Assembly: GCA_900471515.1 (NCBI GenBank)
Contig: UCFC01000024.1
Span: 186,001-250,000 of the forward strand
DNA length: 64,000 nucleotides
Direction of reading: 5' to 3'
From: Hyphomicrobiales bacterium
GTDB lineage: Bacteria; Pseudomonadota; Alphaproteobacteria; Rhizobiales; Rhizobiaceae
Shown here: in pieces, positions 9,858-17,826 of the stretch
Position numbering within the stretch: position 1 is the first letter of the stretch
How the letters are laid out: each line of letters starts with the position of its first letter
Notes under the pieces: generated by a model
The model's database searches: none
Told to the model about the DNA's origin: nothing
The model's input: only the letters and a program-made list of their open reading frames with translations
Made by a program: the position numbers and the translations under genes

Positions 9858-10004
9858 TCAGGCGTTTGGATGATGGCGCCTGCCGGCTCTGACGGGCACT
9901 TTCTGGATAGCGCGGTCCCGGCTGCGGAAGGCAGCGACTGCCGTCGTCAGAAAAGCCGAGGCGATCAGGACCGCGACGGCGGAATTGAGGAAAATCTGGG
10001 CCAT
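9858..10004 (-). CDS. 48-residue single-helix membrane peptide
   Basis: Start ATG at 10004 with AAAGGA 7 nt upstream. The first 26 residues (MAQIFLNSAVAVLIASAFLTT and on) form one hydrophobic helix, followed by a basic tail of RSRDR and RAGRRHHPNA. No family is recognised. It lies 67 bp upstream of the 41-residue peptide gene on the same strand, so the two may share a transcript. Because both are short, expression needs to be shown; the evidence is the ribosome-binding site and clear helix-plus-basic-tail layout. Confidence 0.45.
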   Translation of the reverse strand: MAQIFLNSAVAVLIASAFLTTAVAAFRSRDRAIQKVPVRAGRRHHPNA

Positions 10005-10141
10005 GGTAGCGTTCCTTTGCGCTCGCGGGCGGCATGTGCTCGGTCCCTGCGATGTCGGAAGGAATATGGGCCCGGCCCTGGCGACGCGCTAGATTTGACT
10101 TCGGCGACCCATCGTCAACGCAGCGTTGACGACGAAAAGGC

Positions 10142-10171
10142 GGAAGAAAAACGGGCGCCGAAGCGCCCGTT
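10142..10171 (-). terminator. Intrinsic terminator of glycine-zipper lipoprotein gene
   Basis: On the minus strand AACGGGCGC and GCGCCCGTT form a perfect 9-bp stem around a UUCG tetraloop (10150-10171), followed by TTTCTTCC. It starts 27 bp after the lipoprotein stop. Confidence 0.85.
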
Positions 10172-10197
10172 GAAAATTTCTGATGGGCCGATGCCGA

Positions 10198-10452
10198 TTA
10201 GCGGCAACGCGCTTCGTAGCGGCGGCCGTAGCGGTCGCGATAGATGCAGTAGCCGCGGCGTTCGACCGACTGGCCGATCAGGGCGCCTGTCAGGCCGCCA
10301 GCGACTGCGCCGACTGCCGCGCCGCCCCAGCTGTTGGTGACAGCGCCGCCGATGATGGCGCCCGTGCCGGCGCCGATCGCCGTGCCCTGCTCCGTCGGTG
10401 TGCAGGACGCGAGAGCGCCGATGAGAGCGCAGCTAAGAACAATCTTCTTCAT
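10198..10452 (-). CDS. Glycine-zipper lipoprotein
   Basis: An 84-residue lipoprotein. The signal peptide MKKIVLSCALIGALASC carries a lipobox LASC with the lipidated Cys at residue 17. A Gly/Ala-rich segment follows (AIGAGTGAIIGGAV, GGAAVGAVAGGLTGALIG, about 25-62), the glycine-zipper pattern of YMGG/Rick_17kDa-like outer membrane proteins, and then a basic C-terminus ending YEARCR. GGGGAG lies 9 nt upstream of the ATG at 10452. Probably outer membrane or periplasmic; function unknown, perhaps envelope stress. It has its own terminator at 10142. Confidence 0.85.
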   Translation of the reverse strand: MKKIVLSCALIGALASCTPTEQGTAIGAGTGAIIGGAVTNSWGGAAVGAVAGGLTGALIGQSVERRGYCIYRDRYGRRYEARCR

Positions 10453-10477
10453 GTCTAAACTCCCCAGGTTCTGGCCT

Positions 10478-10633
10478 TTAAATTCGGCCCATCAGGACAA
10501 GAATGATAATGATGACGAGAACTAACCCCAAACCTCCGGAAGGTCCATAGCCCCATCCGCGGCTATAACCCCAATTCGGCAAGGCGCCGATCAATAATAG
10601 AATAAGGATAATAAGAAGTATCGTGCCAAGCAT
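10478..10633 (-). CDS. DUF3309 family protein
   Basis: A 51-residue miniprotein starting at ATG 10633 with AGGA upstream. Two hydrophobic helices (LGTILLIILILLLIGALP and GLGLVLVIIIILVLMG) flank the conserved NWGYSRGWGYGPSGG turn, which I recognise as DUF3309, common in proteobacteria and often stress-induced. No biochemical role is established. It is shorter than usual gene-calling cutoffs. It lies 25 bp upstream of the lipoprotein gene on the same strand and may be cotranscribed. Confidence 0.85.
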   Translation of the reverse strand: MLGTILLIILILLLIGALPNWGYSRGWGYGPSGGLGLVLVIIIILVLMGRI

Positions 10634-10875
10634 GGTGTTTGTCCTGCCTCATCCTCATTTCGACTGGACTAGTAACACGCATCCGCGATTTTTGTTCCCG
10701 GCTAAGCTCTCGGAATATCACGCCGGCGTTATCGGCCACCATGACAGAACCGGATTTCGCCGGTTTCGAGGAAAGCAGGTCGGCAAACCGATGTCGACCA
10801 TTTCCTGTTATGGTTAAAATTCCATTTAAATACAATATGTTGTAGCGAACAAAGCCGGAAAATGAAGATGTCTCT

Positions 10876-10893
10876 GATTCGTCGGTGATTCGT
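10876..10893 (+). repeat. Paired GATTCGT repeat, copy A
   Basis: Two GATTCGT heptamers at 10876-10882 and 10887-10893, spaced exactly 11 bp, followed by TCCGGCTTTG as in copy B. Confidence 0.7.
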
Positions 10894-11090
10894 TCCGGCT
10901 TTGATCGGCGGTGACTCCTAAGCCGATTGCCGGCAGCGGCCGGCTTAAAGCATCGTGAATTCGACATGTAAAAGATTAATGCGGTCATACGGCTTTGAAC
11001 GGCGGCAGCAAAATCGGAATCCGTATCTTGGGATCAGAGACCACAGCGCTCACAAGATCTCGCCGTGAACGAAAAGGGAAAACCTCGACA

Positions 11091-11123
11091 TCAGCGATTC
11101 GTCTCCGATTCGTTCCGGCTTTG
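11091..11123 (+). repeat. Paired GATTCGT repeat, copy B
   Basis: GATTCGT at 11096-11102 and 11107-11113, 11 bp apart, preceded by TCAGC and followed by TCCGGCTTTG. It lies 220 bp after copy A. Confidence 0.7.
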
Positions 11124-11294
11124 GTCGAACTGTTAATTTTGGGCTTGACCTTGCGTTTTCTGCGGTGCATGCCACAAGCGTTAATCGCGGTTGCCGGCAT
11201 TTGTTCTCGGTCGTATCGGCAGATTCAGCATCTAGTGTAAAAAAGTGATTCAAAATCAATACTTAGCCGTGAACAAAAGCTGAATCAGCGGGAG

Positions 11295-11317
11295 TCAGCG
11301 ATTCGTCTCCGATTCGT
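11295..11317 (+). repeat. Paired GATTCGT repeat, copy C
   Basis: GATTCGT at 11300-11306 and 11311-11317, 11 bp apart, preceded by the same TCAGC as copy B. It lies 204 bp after copy B and 177 bp before the helicase start. Confidence 0.7.
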
Positions 11318-11493
11318 TCTCAAGCTGTTCCGAATCTTAAATCAAGCACTTAGCTACTGTGGCTTCCACGCTCAATCCAAAGTCTATTTCAAATCTGCCC
11401 TTGCGTTTGGTGCTTCGGCTGTCCATGTGTTCTGTGCCTCTCCCGCAGGAGCCGACTTGACCCCGGGGCGTTCGCGCCTCACTTGCATGGACC

Positions 11494-14400
11494 ATGACCC
11501 TGACTTCGCAGCCGATGATACTGAGCGGGCGCGGCGTGACCGCGGTGCTCGGGCCGACCAATACCGGCAAGACCCATTATGCGATCGAACGCATGGTGGC
11601 GCACGGCACGGGTGTCATCGGCCTGCCGCTGCGTCTGCTGGCGCGCGAGGTCTATACGCGGGTGGTCGAAAAGGTCGGTGCCCAGAACGTGGCGCTGGTG
11701 ACAGGCGAAGAAAAGATCTCGCCGCCGAATGCGCGTTTCTCGGTGTGCACGGTCGAAGCAATGCCGCGGGAGACCAAGGCGGCCTTCGTCGCAATCGATG
11801 AAGTGCAGCTCGCGGGCGATCTCGAGCGCGGCCATATCTTTACAGACCGGATCCTGCATCTGCGCGGCCGCGAGGAGACGCTTCTGCTTGGCGCTGCCAC
11901 CATGCGGCCGATCCTGCAGCAGCTCCTGCCGGGGATTACGGTTACGGAGCGGCCGCGGCTTTCCCACCTTCTTTATGCCGGGCAAAAAAAGATTACCCGG
12001 CTGCCGCAGCGCTCGGCGATCGTCGCCTTCTCGGCGGACGAGGTCTATGCGATCGCGGAGCTGATCCGACGCCAGCGCGGCGGGGCAGCCGTCGTGCTCG
12101 GCGCACTCAGCCCGCGCACCCGCAATGCGCAGGTGGCGCTCTATCAGGCCGGCGATGTCGAATATCTCGTTGCGACCGATGCGATCGGCATGGGCCTCAA
12201 TCTCGACGTCGACCATGTGGCCTTCGCCCAGGACCGGAAATTCGACGGCTACCAGTTCCGCAACCTCAATCCCGGCGAACTCGGCCAGATCGCCGGCCGT
12301 GCCGGCCGGCACGTGCGCGACGGTACCTTTGGCGTCACCGGCCAGGTCTCGCCCTTCGACGAGGAGCTCGTGCAGCGCATCGAGGGCCATGAGTTCGACA
12401 ATATCAAGGTTCTGCAGTGGCGCACCAAGGATCTCGATTTTTCCTCGATACAATCCCTGCGGGCAAGCCTGGAGACCGGCCCCCGCGTGCCGGGCCTCAC
12501 GCGGGCGCTGCCGGCAGTCGACCAGCAGGCGCTCGAACACCTGTCGCGCTATCCGGAAATCATTGATCTCGCTGACACGCCGGCGCGGGTCGAAAAGCTC
12601 TGGGAGGCTTGCGCTCTGCCGGACTATCGGCGCATAACGCCTGCGCAACATGCCGATCTTATCTCTACCCTCTTTTCCGATCTGGTGCGCTATGGCACGG
12701 TGAACGAGCAATTTCTTGCGGAGCAAGTTCACCGCTCTGATCGGACAGATGGGGAAATTGACACGCTTTCGGCGCGAATCGCGCAGATAAGAACCTGGAC
12801 CTATGTATCGAATCGGCCCGGCTGGCTTGCCGATCCGACACACTGGCAGGAAAAGACGCGGGAAATCGAAGATCGATTGTCCGATGCGTTACATGAAAGG
12901 TTGACGAAACGCTTTGTTGATCGCAGGACATCTGTGCTCATGAAGCGCCTGAGAGAGAATGCGATGCTGGAAGCTGAAATCAGTGTGAATGGCGATGTCT
13001 TCGTTGAAGGACATCATGTGGGGCAGTTGACCGGGTTCCGTTTCACGCCTGTCGGGGGAACGGACGGGCCGGACGCCAAGGCGGTTCAGGCTGCGTCGCA
13101 AAAGGCGCTCGCGCTCGAATTCGAAGCTCGCGCAGCGCGCCTGCATGCCGCAGGCAATGCCGATCTGGCGATCGGCTCGGACGGGCTGGTGCGCTGGCTC
13201 GGCGATCCCGTCGGCCGTCTTTCCGGCAGCGACCATGTGATGCGGCCGCGTGTCATCCTGCTTGCCGACGAGCAGCTCACGGGCAATGCGCGCGATCATG
13301 TCGCCGCCCGTATCGAACGGTTCGTCAACCACCATATCAGCACGGTACTGAAGCCGCTGGATGACCTGTCGCGCGCCGAGGACCTGCAGGGTCTTGCCAA
13401 GGGGCTCGCCTTCCAGCTCGTGGAAAATCTCGGCGTGCTCTTCCGCCGCGACGTGACGGAAGAGGTGAAGTCCCTGGATCAGGATGCCCGCGCCTCCATG
13501 CGCCGTTACGGCATCCGCTTCGGCGCATATCACATCTTCGTACCGGCGCTTCTCAAGCCGGCGCCGGCGGAACTCATCACCCTGCTCTGGGCGCTGAAGA
13601 ACGACGGCCTCGAAAAGCCCGGCTATGGCGATCTCATCCCGGTGCTGGCCGCCGGCCGCACGTCCGTCGTTACCGATCCGAGCTTCGAGCGCATGTTCTA
13701 CAAGCTCGCGGGCTTCCGTTTCCTCGGCAAGCGCGCGGTGCGTATCGATATTCTCGAGCGTCTTGCCGACCTCATCCGTCCGTTGCTGCAGTGGAAGCCG
13801 GGTCAGGGCACGCGCCCGGACGGCGCCTATGACGGCCGCCGCTTCACGACGACGACGGCGATGCTGTCCATTCTCGGCGCGACACTGGAAGACATGGAAG
13901 AGATCCTCAAGGGTCTCGGCTACCGTGCCGACGCGGTAAAGGCCGAAGAGGCGACCGCATTCCTTGCGACGCAGGATGCGGCATCCGCACCGGCGGCGGT
14001 TGCGGCCGAGCCTGCGGCCGAAGAAACGGCTGAGAAGGCCGACCATGACGACGCCGACGGCGCTTCGGAAGAGGCGCCCGCCGTCGAAGCCGCGCCGGCG
14101 GCCGCGGAAGCGCCGGCCGTTGCCGAAGCTTCGGCCGAGGCCGGCGAGGCTGCGGAGCCCAAGCCGGTTCTCCTTTGGCGTCTCGGGGGACGCAACGAAA
14201 ACCAGCGTCAGGCGCGCGGCCATGGCGAGCGCCGTGGCGGACAAGGCCAGGGGCAGGACCGCGCAGACCGCAACAATCGCCGCCATGGCGGCGAAGGCGG
14301 CGAAAGCCGGGACGGCAATCGCAACAACAACCGCAACCGGGACGGCGGCAATCGCGACGGCAACCGCGAAGGCGGCAATCGTGACGGCGGGCGTCCTCAA

Positions 14401-14610
14401 CATGCGCGCAATGACCGCAACGAGCAGCGCGGCGATCGTCAGGATCGCGGCGACCGCAAGGATCGTGGCGATCGCAACGACCGCAACAACAACCGCGGCA
14501 ATTCGCAGCCGCTGCGCTTCGAGGCCAAGCCGCCGCGCAAGGAGAAGCCGATCGATCCGGATTCTCCCTTTGCCAAGCTTGCTGCGCTCAAGGAGCAGAT
14601 GAAGAAGTAA
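11494..14610 (+). CDS. SUV3-like superfamily 2 RNA helicase with disordered Arg/Asp/Asn/Gly-rich tail
   Basis: A 1038-residue helicase. Walker A is GPTNTGKT at 20-27, TGEEK at 70-74, the DEVQ box at 102-105, and the second RecA domain carries VATDAIGMGLNLD and QIAGRAGR (about 225-275). This is the layout of the mitochondrial SUV3 / alphaproteobacterial helicase group that works on RNA with exoribonucleases. Residues from about 835 are low complexity: first Ala/Glu-rich, then NRDGGNRDGNREGG and DRQDRGDRKDRGDRNDR repeats, a likely RNA-binding disordered tail. The S4 gene begins 2 nt after the stop, so they are cotranscribed. The start ATG has no clear Shine-Dalgarno sequence. Confidence 0.9.
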   Translation: MTLTSQPMILSGRGVTAVLGPTNTGKTHYAIERMVAHGTGVIGLPLRLLAREVYTRVVEKVGAQNVALVTGEEKISPPNARFSVCTVEAMPRETKAAFVAIDEVQLAGDLERGHIFTDRILHLRGREETLLLGAATMRPILQQLLPGITVTERPRLSHLLYAGQKKITRLPQRSAIVAFSADEVYAIAELIRRQRGGAAVVLGALSPRTRNAQVALYQAGDVEYLVATDAIGMGLNLDVDHVAFAQDRKFDGYQFRNLNPGELGQIAGRAGRHVRDGTFGVTGQVSPFDEELVQRIEGHEFDNIKVLQWRTKDLDFSSIQSLRASLETGPRVPGLTRALPAVDQQALEHLSRYPEIIDLADTPARVEKLWEACALPDYRRITPAQHADLISTLFSDLVRYGTVNEQFLAEQVHRSDRTDGEIDTLSARIAQIRTWTYVSNRPGWLADPTHWQEKTREIEDRLSDALHERLTKRFVDRRTSVLMKRLRENAMLEAEISVNGDVFVEGHHVGQLTGFRFTPVGGTDGPDAKAVQAASQKALALEFEARAARLHAAGNADLAIGSDGLVRWLGDPVGRLSGSDHVMRPRVILLADEQLTGNARDHVAARIERFVNHHISTVLKPLDDLSRAEDLQGLAKGLAFQLVENLGVLFRRDVTEEVKSLDQDARASMRRYGIRFGAYHIFVPALLKPAPAELITLLWALKNDGLEKPGYGDLIPVLAAGRTSVVTDPSFERMFYKLAGFRFLGKRAVRIDILERLADLIRPLLQWKPGQGTRPDGAYDGRRFTTTTAMLSILGATLEDMEEILKGLGYRADAVKAEEATAFLATQDAASAPAAVAAEPAAEETAEKADHDDADGASEEAPAVEAAPAAAEAPAVAEASAEAGEAAEPKPVLLWRLGGRNENQRQARGHGERRGGQGQGQDRADRNNRRHGGEGGESRDGNRNNNRNRDGGNRDGNREGGNRDGGRPQHARNDRNEQRGDRQDRGDRKDRGDRNDRNNNRGNSQPLRFEAKPPRKEKPIDPDSPFAKLAALKEQMKK

Positions 14611-14612
14611 CC

Positions 14613-15017
14613 ATGGGCGAAGAAACACAGCCAGGAAGCGGTTCGCGCCAGCGCATCGACAAATGGCTGTTTTTCGCCCGCATGGTGAAGTCGCGCTCGC
14701 TGGCGCAGAGCCATATCCAGTCCGGTCACGTCAGCATCAACGGCACGCGCTGCGCGCAGCCCAGCCAGACGGTCAAGGCGGGCGACCGTGTCGAGCTGAC
14801 GCTGGAGCGGCGAGATGTCGTCCTGGTCGTCCGTCTGCCCGGCGACCGGCGCGGACCTTATGAGGAGGCGAAGCTGCTCTACGAGGATCTGTCGCCGCCC
14901 CCGGATGAGGCAAAACGTCTCACCCCCTATGAGCAGGCCATTCGCGCTAGCGGTTCCGGAAGGCCGACGAAAAAGGAACGCCGTGCAATCGACAGGCTGA
15001 TGTCGGACGAGGATTAG
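14613..15017 (+). CDS. RNA-binding S4 domain protein (Hsp15/HslR-like)
   Basis: A 134-residue protein. The S4 domain is at about 14-62 (RIDKWLFFARMVKSRSLAQ ... GHVSINGTRC) with the arrangement of Hsp15, which rescues 50S subunits with stalled nascent chains after heat shock. A charged C-terminal tail ends in RPTKKERRAIDRLMSDED. The start is 2 nt after the helicase stop, so translation is probably coupled. Pairing with an RNA helicase, and the rpoH2 gene 2 kb away, fits a role in RNA or ribosome handling under stress; that link is inference. Confidence 0.88.
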   Translation: MGEETQPGSGSRQRIDKWLFFARMVKSRSLAQSHIQSGHVSINGTRCAQPSQTVKAGDRVELTLERRDVVLVVRLPGDRRGPYEEAKLLYEDLSPPPDEAKRLTPYEQAIRASGSGRPTKKERRAIDRLMSDED

Positions 15018-15213
15018 AAAACTCTTCCCGCCGTCAGCCTTTCAGAGATCGTTTGTCCTTGAAATCCTGCTGTAAAGCCGATACGTCACACGCAGCCTGC
15101 CGGGTAGCGTGCTTGCCTCCCAAGCCTGTCCACGCTTTCTCTCCGGCTCAGGGGACAGGCGCGACGTTCCAGGTTGCCCGACCCCCGCCCGCATGGACAT
15201 CCTGGAGTTCTTC

Positions 15214-15552
<339 letters not shown>

Positions 15553-15570
15553 AAATATCCGCGTGCCGTG

Positions 15571-15592
15571 CCGTTGAAACCGGGTTCAACGG
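15571..15592 (+). terminator. Possible fdxA terminator hairpin
   Basis: CCGTTGAA and TTCAACGG form a perfect 8-bp stem around ACCGGG, 19 bp after the fdxA stop, followed by TAGGTTAAACGTTT. The T tract is poor, so this may be rho-assisted. Confidence 0.45.
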
Positions 15593-15949
15593 TAGGTTAA
15601 ACGTTTCAAATTACGCGTGAATCACATGGGGGCTATGTGTTGCCTACATGACTCACGTTCAGCAAATTATTGATTTCCTCATATTTTTGTGATACGTTCA
15701 CCACACTGTTCCATTTGTGGCATGACGCATGCCCAAAACCATCACGAAAGTAGAACAAATCCGTACGCGGTTTCCGTGACATATCAATAACTTGAGCTGT
15801 CGGATCCCAAGATCGCGCGCAAGGATAGCTTTTGCTTCTGTCTGGTGGAACCAGAGTGAAGTCACCCGACGGATTTAACCGTCTCATCCGGGCCTGACTG
15901 ACCCGGCTCCGGCCGCTGCCGGAAGCGTAACAGGGAGTTTTTGATTAGA
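15593..15949. other. Leader and promoter region of carD
   Basis: About 360 bp without a supported gene between the fdxA hairpin and carD. It is AT-rich from about 15655 to 15720. A minus-strand frame at 15633-15887 has no ribosome-binding site and no recognisable domain. The carD Shine-Dalgarno GGGAG is at 15933-15937. I could not place a promoter with confidence. Confidence 0.4.
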
Positions 15950-16522
15950 ATGACCACCCAGCAGAAAAAACCTTCTACCGCACGTCACGGCTTCAAGACT
16001 GGTGAATCGATCGTGTATCCCGCACACGGCGTCGGTACCATCACGGCTATCGAAGAGCAAGAAGTCGCAGGCATGAAGCTTGAACTTTTCGTCATCGATT
16101 TTGAAAAGGACAAGATGCGTTTGAAGGTTCCGGTCGCGAAGGCCATGAGCATCGGCATGCGCAAGCTTTCCGAGACCGACTTCGTTGAGCGTGCCCTCAA
16201 GGTCGTGCAGGGCAAGGCTCGCGTCAAGCGCACCATGTGGTCCCGCCGCGCCCAGGAATATGATGCGAAGATCAATTCCGGCGACCTGATTTCCATCGCA
16301 GAAGTCGTTCGCGACCTTTACCGTGCAGAGAACCAGCCGGAACAGTCCTATTCCGAGCGCCAGCTTTACGAGGCCGCTCTCGACCGCATGGCCCGCGAAA
16401 TCGCGGCCGTCAACAAGATGTCGGAAACCGAAGCCGTTCGCCTCGTCGAGACCAATCTCAACAAGGGTCCGAAGCGCGGCAAGGCAATCGAAGAGGACGA
16501 CTCGCAGGACGAAGCCGCTTAA
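15950..16522 (+). CDS. carD: CarD family transcriptional regulator
   Basis: A 190-residue RNA polymerase-binding transcription factor. The N-terminal Tudor-like interaction domain (about 12-70) starts GFKTGESIVYPAHGVGTITAI, and a helical DNA-contacting domain holds KARVKRTMWSRRAQEY and ISIAEVVRDLYRAE. CarD proteins stabilise open complexes, notably at rRNA promoters. The C-terminus is acidic (EEDDSQDEAA). I use the ATG at 15950; a TTG at 15941 is too close to GGGAG. A strong terminator follows. Confidence 0.95.
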   Translation: MTTQQKKPSTARHGFKTGESIVYPAHGVGTITAIEEQEVAGMKLELFVIDFEKDKMRLKVPVAKAMSIGMRKLSETDFVERALKVVQGKARVKRTMWSRRAQEYDAKINSGDLISIAEVVRDLYRAENQPEQSYSERQLYEAALDRMAREIAAVNKMSETEAVRLVETNLNKGPKRGKAIEEDDSQDEAA

Positions 16523-16544
16523 CAGCGCATTGTTTTTGCTGATG

Positions 16545-16574
16545 AAAAAACCCGGCCTTGGTGCCGGGTTTTTT
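16545..16574 (+). terminator. Intrinsic terminator of carD
   Basis: AAAAAACCCGGC and GCCGGGTTTTTT pair over 12 bp around CTTGGT, 23 bp after the carD stop. The A/T flanks make it potentially bidirectional. Confidence 0.92.
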
Positions 16575-16689
16575 ATTGGAACTTTTTCGACGCTCCAGCG
16601 TTCATACACAGTGATGCGGACTTAAGCCGGAGCCTTGAAGCTCGGCCCGATGTCCGCCAAAGCTGTCAATGTTCGATGAGGAGCGGATC

Positions 16690-16761
16690 ATGATCTCCAG
16701 AATTTGCCTTTCCGGCAATCTCAAGAAACTGATCCAATCCAGCCGCTTCGGCGGCACATGA
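16690..16761 (+). CDS. Possible 23-codon leader peptide upstream of rpoH2
   Basis: ATG at 16690 is preceded by GAGGAG at 16678-16683 with a 6-nt spacer, an ideal ribosome-binding site. It encodes MISRICLSGNLKKLIQSSRF plus GGT before a TGA stop. The peptide is basic and has no known family. A 14-bp hairpin begins 8 nt after the stop and a second one follows, before rpoH2 at 16904. This layout suits translation-dependent control of the rpoH2 transcript. It could equally be part of a small RNA or a chance frame. Confidence 0.4.
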   Translation: MISRICLSGNLKKLIQSSRFGGT

Positions 16762-16769
16762 TGAGAGAT

Positions 16770-16805
16770 AGGGCCTCCTCCTGAAAAGTCCAGGAGCGAG
16801 GCCCT
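16770..16805 (+). other. Long hairpin in the rpoH2 leader (first)
   Basis: AGGGCCTC pairs with GAGGCCCT and CTCCTG with CAGGAG, a 14-bp stem with one bulged C (16797) and an AAAAGTC loop. No T tract follows directly. It may be a regulatory RNA structure or the end of a small RNA. Confidence 0.6.
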
Positions 16806-16829
16806 TATGCATTCAGGATCCGAGTTTGC

Positions 16830-16851
16830 TCCGGAACAGCGATGTTCCGGA
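16830..16851 (+). other. GNRA-capped hairpin in the rpoH2 leader (second)
   Basis: TCCGGAACA and TGTTCCGGA form a perfect 9-bp stem around a GCGA tetraloop. It ends 52 nt before the rpoH2 ATG. A T-rich run (TTGCTTGTTCATTTTT) begins about 8 nt later, so it might act as an inefficient terminator or attenuator. Confidence 0.6.
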
Positions 16852-16903
16852 AACGATGTTTGCTTGTTCATTTTTAGGCACGTGGCCCGTTTAGGAGAGC
16901 GAT

Positions 16904-17767
16904 ATGAAGAACATGTCTGCAGATCGGCGCATGATCAAAATAGCAATGGCGGCTCCCTATCTCGCCCGTGAAGAAGAGCATAACCTGGCCATCCGCTGGA
17001 AAGACCATGAGGACCGCGGTGCCCGCAATCAGATCGCTATGGCGCATATGCGCCTCGTGATTTCCATGGCCGGCAAGTTCCGCAATTTCGGCCTGCCGAT
17101 GAGCGATCTCGTGCAGGAAGGCTATGTCGGGCTCCTGGAGGCCGCGGCTCGTTTCGAACCGGCGCGCGATGTGCGGTTTTCCACCTATGCAAGCTGGTGG
17201 ATCCGTGCCTCGATCCAGGACTATATCCTGCGCAACTGGTCGATCGTGCGCGGCGGCACGAGTTCGGCCCAGAAGGCGCTGTTCTTCAACCTGCGGCGCC
17301 TGCGCGCCAAGCTTGCCAAGGGCGATACGCAACTGACGCTGCAGTCCATTCATCAGGAAATCGCCGCTGCTCTCGGTGTCAGCCTCGCCGACGTGCAGAC
17401 GATGGACGCGCGCCTTTCCGGCAACGACGCTTCGCTGCAGGCGCCTTCCGTGTCGGGTGATGCCGACAGCGCCGAAAAGATGGATTTCCTCGTCAGCGAC
17501 GAACCGCTGCCGGATGAGCAGGTCTCCAACATGATTGACGGCGAGCGCCGCCGCGTCTGGCTTGCGTCTGCCCTCAAGCATCTCAACGAACGGGAAATGA
17601 AGATCATCAGCGCGCGCCGGCTCGCCGAAGACGGGGCAACGCTCGAAGAGCTCGGCGCCGACCTCGGGATTTCCAAGGAGCGCGTGCGGCAGATCGAAAG
17701 CCGGGCGATGGAAAAGCTTCGTACGGCGCTCGTCAGCGCCGACCCGCATATGGCAACCTACGCCTGA
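16904..17767 (+). CDS. rpoH: RNA polymerase heat-shock sigma factor RpoH (RpoH2 type)
   Basis: A 287-residue alternative sigma factor. Region 2 holds MRLVISMAGKFRNFGLPMSDLVQEG and RFSTYASWWIRASIQDYILRNW (about 49-112). The RpoH box QKALFFNLR is at 123-131. Region 4 has the helix-turn-helix TLEELGADLGISKERVRQIE near the C-terminus. Rhizobia usually carry two or more rpoH genes; sequence details such as NWSIVRGGTSSAQ match the RpoH2 group as I know it. AGGAG lies 6 nt before the ATG. The 380-bp leader contains two strong hairpins and a small ORF, suggesting post-transcriptional control. Confidence 0.92.
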   Translation: MKNMSADRRMIKIAMAAPYLAREEEHNLAIRWKDHEDRGARNQIAMAHMRLVISMAGKFRNFGLPMSDLVQEGYVGLLEAAARFEPARDVRFSTYASWWIRASIQDYILRNWSIVRGGTSSAQKALFFNLRRLRAKLAKGDTQLTLQSIHQEIAAALGVSLADVQTMDARLSGNDASLQAPSVSGDADSAEKMDFLVSDEPLPDEQVSNMIDGERRRVWLASALKHLNEREMKIISARRLAEDGATLEELGADLGISKERVRQIESRAMEKLRTALVSADPHMATYA

Positions 17768-17797
17768 CCAGGAATTACTCCCCAGCAGCACAGACTG

Positions 17798-17826
17798 GCC
17801 CGGTTTAAAGCCGGGCTTTCTTTTAT
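17798..17826 (+). terminator. Intrinsic terminator of rpoH2
   Basis: GCCCGG and CCGGGC pair around TTTAAAG, followed by TTTCTTTT. It ends over the stop codon of the convergent M48 peptidase gene. Confidence 0.8.

Larger units (their letters stand above)
10634..11493. other. 860-bp gene-free region
   Basis: No convincing gene is seen on either strand; the open frames here lack ribosome-binding sites and family features. Base composition is visibly more AT-rich than the flanking genes. The stretch holds three copies of a paired GATTCGT motif (listed separately). A longer similarity links 11062-11117 and 11266-11321, both starting GCCGTGAAC and ending GATTCGTTC. It probably includes the helicase promoter, which I could not locate with confidence. 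Confidence 0.5.

Noticed and set aside
10995-11259. Short frames on both strands in the repeat-bearing intergenic region
   Set aside because: None has a ribosome-binding site; the apparent products are made of the GATTCGT repeat translated in different frames.
14260-14500. Short tandem repeats that could suggest a CRISPR or VNTR
   Set aside because: They are codon-level repeats encoding Asn-Arg-Asp-Gly units in the helicase tail, without constant-length spacers.
12889-14628. 579-codon minus-strand frame under the helicase gene
   Set aside because: It is antisense to the helicase C-terminal half; its Ala/Val-rich product mirrors the repetitive tail and has no family features.
15633-15887. 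84-codon minus-strand frame between fdxA and carD
   Set aside because: No ribosome-binding site, no known domain, and it covers the likely carD promoter region.
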